NCBI GenBank assembly: GCA_937890525.1
Contig: CALADI010000008.1
Location: 1 to 63,363, forward strand
Origin: an uncultured Clostridia bacterium
GTDB lineage: Bacteria > Bacillota > Clostridia > Oscillospirales > Oscillospiraceae
Reading direction: 5' to 3'
Length of the DNA: 63,363 nucleotides
The notes beneath the pieces are model-generated. The model saw only the letters and a list, made by a program, of their open reading frames with translations. It searched no databases and was not told the origin of the DNA. Numbering within the stretch: position 1 is the stretch's first letter; each line of letters begins with the position of its first letter. The translations under genes were made by a program, and so were the position numbers. Shown here one piece after another: positions 59,687 through 63,363 of the stretch.

Positions 59687-60091
59687 ATGGATTCGCGGAA
59701 AATCGTATTACAGGAAACCGGCATCGTCGCGCTGGGCGAGGTCATCGGCACAGCGCTGATGTGCGGTATATTCGCCCTGCTGGGGCGGTTCGATCTGTCT
59801 GTGGTTTACGGCGGGCTGATCGGCGCAGCCCTCGCAACAGGGAATTTCTTCTTCATGGCGCTGAGCACCTGTCTGGCTGCAGACAAAGCCGAAGGGCAGG
59901 ATGTGAAGGGCGGTCAGGCCCTGATCCGCAGTTCCTACCTGCTGCGGTTTCTGGTGCTGTGCGTGGTGCTGATCGCCTGCGGCAAGAGCGGTCTGTTCAA
60001 TCTGTTCTCCCTCGTGCTGCCCCTGCTGTTTGTAAGACCCACCATTACCATTGCGGAATTTTTCAGAAAGCCAGGTGTCAAACAATCATGA
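59687..60091 (+). CDS. atpI: ATP synthase subunit I (AtpI)-like protein
   Basis: This 134-residue protein has four membrane segments and ends PLLFVRPTITIAEFFRK, the usual end of AtpI proteins. AtpI assists c-ring assembly. It follows the AtpZ-like gene by 12 bases with GGAGG ahead of the ATG. Its stop overlaps the start of atpB (ATGA). Confidence 0.8.
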   Translation: MDSRKIVLQETGIVALGEVIGTALMCGIFALLGRFDLSVVYGGLIGAALATGNFFFMALSTCLAADKAEGQDVKGGQALIRSSYLLRFLVLCVVLIACGKSGLFNLFSLVLPLLFVRPTITIAEFFRKPGVKQS

Positions 60092-60987
60092 GCGTAAATG
60101 TCAACGGCGCATTTGTCTATTTTACTATCCCCATCTTCGGCGGCATCCCCGTCACCCAGACCATCATCTCATCTGTTGTGGTCACCATCATCCTGTGCAG
60201 CGCTTTCATCATTCTGGGCAGAGGGCTGACCCGCCGCCCGGGCAAGGCGCAGGTCTTGGTGGAAAAAGGCGTCGCAATGCTGCAAGGCATGGTGGCAGAG
60301 ACCATGGGCGCCCACAATGTCCACTGGACTCCCTTCATCGGCGCCGTGTTCCTCAGCTCCATCTTCGGTTCGCTGATCGGCATGACCGGTTTCCTGCGTT
60401 CCACCACCGCAGACCTGAGCACCACACTGACTTGGTCGCTGATGGTCAGCGTCATCATCTGGTACAACAGCATCAAAAACAACGGCTTCGGCGGCTGGCT
60501 CAAGGGCTTTACCGAGCCTGTGGCGGTCATGACCCCCATGAATATCATCGGTGAGATCGCACAGCCTGCTTCCATGGCGTTCCGTCACTTCGGCAACATT
60601 GCCGGCGGCGGCGTCATCACTGCCGTGTTGTATACAGGTCTTTCCCTTGCATCCAGCGCCCTGCTGAACCTGATTGCCTCCAGCGGCATCGCCCTGGGCA
60701 TCGTTCTGATGGTACTGGGGCTGGGGCTTCTGATCTGGCATCGCAAGACAAAGAAAGTCGGCGTGCTCATTGCCGGGCTCCTGTCCGCAGGTCTGGGACT
60801 GTTTGGTCTGCTGCAGGCGCTGGGCGTGCTCAGCGGCGTGCCGCTGCTGGCGCTGGGCGTTCCCGCTGTGCTCTCTCTGTACTTCGATGTATTCTCCGGT
60901 TTTGTTCAGGCTCTGGTCTTCTCTCTGCTGACCATGGTCTACATTTCCGGCGCTCTGCCCGAGCCTGAGCCCGAGGCAAAGCAATAA
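60088..60987 (+). CDS. atpB: ATP synthase F0 subunit a, with extra hydrophobic hairpin
   Basis: Subunit a forms the half-channels of the ion turbine. The 299-residue protein has the essential Arg166 in ASMAFRHFGN and the C-terminal helix FSGFVQALVFSLLTMVYISGA. From Arg166 to the QA of the last helix is about 109 residues, against about 45 in E. coli. The surplus (about residues 193-247) contains two hydrophobic stretches joined by WHRKTKK, suggesting an added transmembrane hairpin. The start is the ATG at 60088 overlapping atpI; the frame is open far upstream but only as a shadow of the two preceding genes. Confidence 0.93.
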   Translation: MSVNVNGAFVYFTIPIFGGIPVTQTIISSVVVTIILCSAFIILGRGLTRRPGKAQVLVEKGVAMLQGMVAETMGAHNVHWTPFIGAVFLSSIFGSLIGMTGFLRSTTADLSTTLTWSLMVSVIIWYNSIKNNGFGGWLKGFTEPVAVMTPMNIIGEIAQPASMAFRHFGNIAGGGVITAVLYTGLSLASSALLNLIASSGIALGIVLMVLGLGLLIWHRKTKKVGVLIAGLLSAGLGLFGLLQALGVLSGVPLLALGVPAVLSLYFDVFSGFVQALVFSLLTMVYISGALPEPEPEAKQ

Positions 60988-61039
60988 CTTCGTCATCCCA
61001 TAAATTTTTATGATAAACATTTTTTAGGAGGAATTATTT

Positions 61040-61288
61040 ATGGAATTGGGTTACGCTATTTTTAAGGCCGGTTGTGCGATCGGCGCAGGTCTGTGTATGG
61101 GTATTGGCGCTATCGGCCCCGGCGTGGGCGAAGGTAATGCCGTCGGTAAGGCTCTGGAGGGCATGGCCCGTCAGCCCGAAGCCGCTGGCACCCTGCGCAG
61201 CACCATGATCATGGGCTGTGCCATTGCCGAGACCACCGGTATCTACTCTCTGCTGATCTCCTTTTTGATCCTGTTCGCTCTGGGTTGA
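61040..61288 (+). CDS. atpE: ATP synthase F0 subunit c, two-carboxylate type
   Basis: Subunit c forms the rotor ring. The 82-residue protein is two helices joined by the polar loop ARQPEA. Helix 1 has GPGVGEGNAVGKA with Glu31 where Na+-type rings usually have Gln. Helix 2 has AETTGIYS with Glu64, Thr65, Thr66 and Tyr69. These are the positions of the Na+ ligands in Ilyobacter, and the Glu pair matches the two-carboxylate ring of Fusobacterium nucleatum. Na+ coupling is therefore predicted. AGGAGG precedes the ATG. Confidence 0.96.
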   Translation: MELGYAIFKAGCAIGAGLCMGIGAIGPGVGEGNAVGKALEGMARQPEAAGTLRSTMIMGCAIAETTGIYSLLISFLILFALG

Positions 61289-61326
61289 TCTTCTTTCTCA
61301 TTTTTATTTGAAAGGAGATCGGCAAA

Positions 61327-61833
61327 TTGGAAGGATTTGAAAGCTTTATCGGTGTAAACTTCTGGACTGCCTTGTTTACCCTGCTGAACTTCCTGCTGGT
61401 GTTCTTTATTGGCAAGAAATTTCTGTTCGGTCCTGTGATGAAGATGATCGCAGACCGGCAGAAGGAGATCGACGATATGTACGACTCTGCCAACAAGGCA
61501 AGCCAGCAGGCCAAGGCGCTGGAGGACGAGTACCAGTCCAAGCTTGCACAGGCGAAGACCGCCGGTGACGAGATCGTAAAATCCGCAGTTGCACGGGCGC
61601 AGGCCAGAGAGGATGAGATCATCCGTCAGGCCAATGCCAATGCCGCCGCCATCTTGGAGAAGGCAAATGCGGATATCGCTCAGGAGAAGAAGAAGGCACT
61701 CAATGATGCCAAGGACGAGATCTCCGGCGTGGCCATGGCCATTGCGGAGAAGGTCGTGGAGCGTCAGCTCAACGATGCCGACCAGGAGAATTTGATCGCC
61801 AGCTTCATCGACGGACTGGGAGAGAGCCTATGA
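61327..61833 (+). CDS. atpF: ATP synthase F0 subunit b
   Basis: Subunit b is the peripheral stalk. The 168-residue protein has one N-terminal membrane helix (FWTALFTLLNFLLVFFIGKKFLF) and a long charged amphipathic helix ending near the delta-binding region. The start is TTG at 61327 with AAAGGAG nine bases upstream; no ATG is near. Its stop overlaps the atpH start by ATGA. Confidence 0.96.
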   Translation: MEGFESFIGVNFWTALFTLLNFLLVFFIGKKFLFGPVMKMIADRQKEIDDMYDSANKASQQAKALEDEYQSKLAQAKTAGDEIVKSAVARAQAREDEIIRQANANAAAILEKANADIAQEKKKALNDAKDEISGVAMAIAEKVVERQLNDADQENLIASFIDGLGESL

Positions 61834-62369
61834 CAGACGCAGCCACCCACTATGGTCAGGCACTCTATGAGTTGTCCCGGGATGAAGGGATCTCCCGTCA
61901 GATCCTGTCGGAGCTGAAGTCTCTGGATCAGGGTTTCTCGGAAGAGCCTGCTTTTGCCACGCTGCTGAGCACCCCCTCTATCCCCAAGCCTGAGCGCTGC
62001 CAGATCCTGGACGACAGTTTCCGGGATCGGGTACACCCCTATGTGCTGAATTTTCTGAAGATCCTCACCGAACGGGGATATATGCGCCATTTTTCCGGCT
62101 GCTGCAAGGTCTTTCAGCAATGCTACAACGAGGACAACGGGATCCTGGTTGTGACGGCCGTCACCGCGATCGCACTGCCGGAACCCCTCCGCAGGAAGCT
62201 GACCGACAAGCTTGCCAGTGTCACCGGCAAGACCATCGACCTGCAATGCATGGTCGATGAAGACTGTCTGGGCGGTGTCCGGCTGGATTGGGACGGAAAG
62301 CAGGTAGACGGTACCGTCCGCCGCAGGCTGGAGGACATCCGCGGCATTCTGAAGAATACCGTACTATGA
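61830..62369 (+). CDS. atpH: ATP synthase F1 subunit delta
   Basis: Delta joins the b stalk to the top of F1. The 179-residue protein has the N-terminal helical domain (THYGQALYELSRDEG) and the C-terminal segment VDEDCLGGVRLDWDGKQVDGTVRRRLEDI that is diagnostic for the family. It overlaps atpF by four bases and precedes atpA by 19. Confidence 0.95.
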   Translation: MTDAATHYGQALYELSRDEGISRQILSELKSLDQGFSEEPAFATLLSTPSIPKPERCQILDDSFRDRVHPYVLNFLKILTERGYMRHFSGCCKVFQQCYNEDNGILVVTAVTAIALPEPLRRKLTDKLASVTGKTIDLQCMVDEDCLGGVRLDWDGKQVDGTVRRRLEDIRGILKNTVL

Positions 62370-62388
62370 TCAGAAAGCAGGGACTCAC

Positions 62389-63363
62389 ATGGAATTAAGA
62401 CCCGAAGAAATAACAAAAATCATCCGTAGTCAAATCAAGAACTACGAAGCCAAGCTGGAGACCAGCCAGACCGGCACCGTCATTGTGGTCGGTGACGGCA
62501 TCGCTACTGTCTCCGGTCTGGATCAGTGCATGGCCGGAGAGCTGATCGAATTTCCCAACGGCGAATTCGGCATGGCACAGAATCTGAACGAAGACACCGT
62601 TTCCGTCGTCATCCTGGGCGATGACAGCGGGATCAAAGAGGGAGACACCGTCAAGCGCACCGGACGGGTGGTGTCCGTCCCCGTTGGCAGCGGGCTGATC
62701 GGCCGTGTTGTCAATGCGCTGGGCGAGCCCATCGACGGCAAGGGCACCATCACCAACGATGGTTTCCGCCCCATCGAATCCCCTGCCCCCGGCATCATCG
62801 ACCGGGAGCCGGTCAATGTCCCTCTGCAAACCGGTATCAAGGCCATCGACTCCATGATCCCCATCGGTCGTGGACAGCGTGAGCTGATCATCGGTGACCG
62901 CCAGACCGGCAAGACCACCATCGCCACCGACACCATCGTCAACCAGAAGGGCAAGGATGTGATCTGCATCTATGTCGCCATCGGTCAGAAGCGCTCCACC
63001 GTGGCTCAGATCGTCAACAATCTGACCGCTGCCGGTGCCATGGACTACACCATCGTGGTCAGCGCAACCGCCTCCGAGCTGGCGCCCATGCAGTATATTG
63101 CCCCCTACTCCGGCTGCACCATGGGTGAATACTTCATGGATCAGGGCAAGGATGTGCTGGTCATCTACGATGACCTTTCCAAGCACGCCGTGGCGTACCG
63201 CGCCATTTCCCTGCTGATCCGCCGTCCCCCCGGACGGGAGGCTTACCCCGGCGATGTGTTCTACCTCCACTCCAGACTGCTGGAGCGTGCGGCTCATCTC
63301 AGCCCCGAAAAGGGCGGCGGCTCTCTGACCGCTCTGCCCATCATCGAGACCCAGGCCGGCGAT
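62389..63363 (+). CDS. atpA: ATP synthase F1 subunit alpha, 3' part cut by window edge
   Basis: The first 325 residues of subunit alpha are present and the frame stays open at the window end. It begins MELRPEEITKIIRSQIKNYE and has the N-terminal beta-barrel and the non-catalytic nucleotide site GDRQTGKTTIA. YDDLSKHAVAYR and the AISLLIRRPPGREAYPGD block follow. The remaining atp genes (gamma, beta, epsilon) should follow outside the window. The Shine-Dalgarno (GCAGGGA) is weak; coupling to atpH is likely. Confidence 0.96.
   Translation, partial: MELRPEEITKIIRSQIKNYEAKLETSQTGTVIVVGDGIATVSGLDQCMAGELIEFPNGEFGMAQNLNEDTVSVVILGDDSGIKEGDTVKRTGRVVSVPVGSGLIGRVVNALGEPIDGKGTITNDGFRPIESPAPGIIDREPVNVPLQTGIKAIDSMIPIGRGQRELIIGDRQTGKTTIATDTIVNQKGKDVICIYVAIGQKRSTVAQIVNNLTAAGAMDYTIVVSATASELAPMQYIAPYSGCTMGEYFMDQGKDVLVIYDDLSKHAVAYRAISLLIRRPPGREAYPGDVFYLHSRLLERAAHLSPEKGGGSLTALPIIETQAGD

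Noticed and set aside
59344..60987. 547-codon frame ending with subunit a
   Set aside because: Only the last 299 codons encode atpB; the rest is out-of-frame reading of the AtpZ- and AtpI-like genes, which have their own good starts.
1..63363. Insertion sequence, prophage, CRISPR array, toxin-antitoxin or defence island
   Set aside because: No transposase, integrase, phage structural gene, regularly spaced repeat or defence domain was seen on either strand; gene content is housekeeping throughout.

Overview
The window is a compact, GC-rich chromosomal segment from an anaerobic, probably spore-forming member of the Clostridia, most like the Oscillospiraceae/Ruminococcaceae group. The evidence is: class III (anaerobic) ribonucleotide reductase; a 2[4Fe-4S] ferredoxin; the spore maturation pair spmA-spmB; Gram-positive operon orders (dprA-topA-trmFO, plsX-rnc-smc-ftsY, nadD/yqeK-rsfS-leuS); and the meso-DAP motif DNPR in MurE. 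I see no phage, insertion sequence, CRISPR array or integrated element. Almost everything is housekeeping, so the unusual material lies in fusions, lineage-specific proteins and control sites.

Layout. 1-1.8 kb: a truncated tRNA-Val with its promoter, then hslO and a methyltransferase (minus strand). 1.9-15.9 kb: a minus-strand division and cell-wall (dcw) cluster, mraZ-rsmH-ftsL-PBP-murE-murF-mraY-ftsW-murG-murA-divIB, with ftsZ on its own promoter. It has no murD, murC, murB or ftsA. 16.1-18.4 kb: clpC, divergent from a ferredoxin. 18.8-20.3 kb: two RNA methyltransferases (TrmN6-like and RsmI). 20.4-25.1 kb: an AbrB-type regulator, spmAB, an acidic zinc-ribbon protein, efp, pepP, yqeG and rpsU. 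25.2-44.5 kb: a long minus-strand run from trkH-trkA through an rRNA/tRNA methyltransferase, dprA, topA, trmFO, plsX, rnc, smc, ftsY, rdgB, yhbY, a nadD-yqeK fusion and rsfS to leuS. 44.6-48.4 kb: pepT, then ackA, divergent from tmcAL. 48.4-52.9 kb: nrdD behind paired NrdR-box-like sites, divergent from galM, then a cysteine-rich protein of unknown function. 53-59.1 kb: recD2-comFC-mreB and a glycosyltransferase-CsaB fusion. 59.4 kb to the end: an ATP synthase operon (two small AtpZ/AtpI-type proteins, then a, c, b, delta and the start of alpha).

How the genes work together. The left third makes lipid II (MurA, MurE, MurF, MraY, MurG) and assembles the septum (FtsZ, DivIB, FtsL-like, FtsW, transpeptidase). 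The centre holds translation and ribosome-maturation factors, chromosome segregation and protein targeting. The right end is energy coupling. The c-subunit there carries two carboxylates in the pattern known from Na+-driven Fusobacterium rotors, and the a-subunit carries an apparent extra hydrophobic hairpin. The points I would follow up first are the ATP synthase membrane subunits, the cysteine-rich protein at 52.1 kb, the four-repeat MraZ operator that decides the mraZ start, a LexA-box-like palindrome just upstream of it, and the glycosyltransferase-CsaB fusion.
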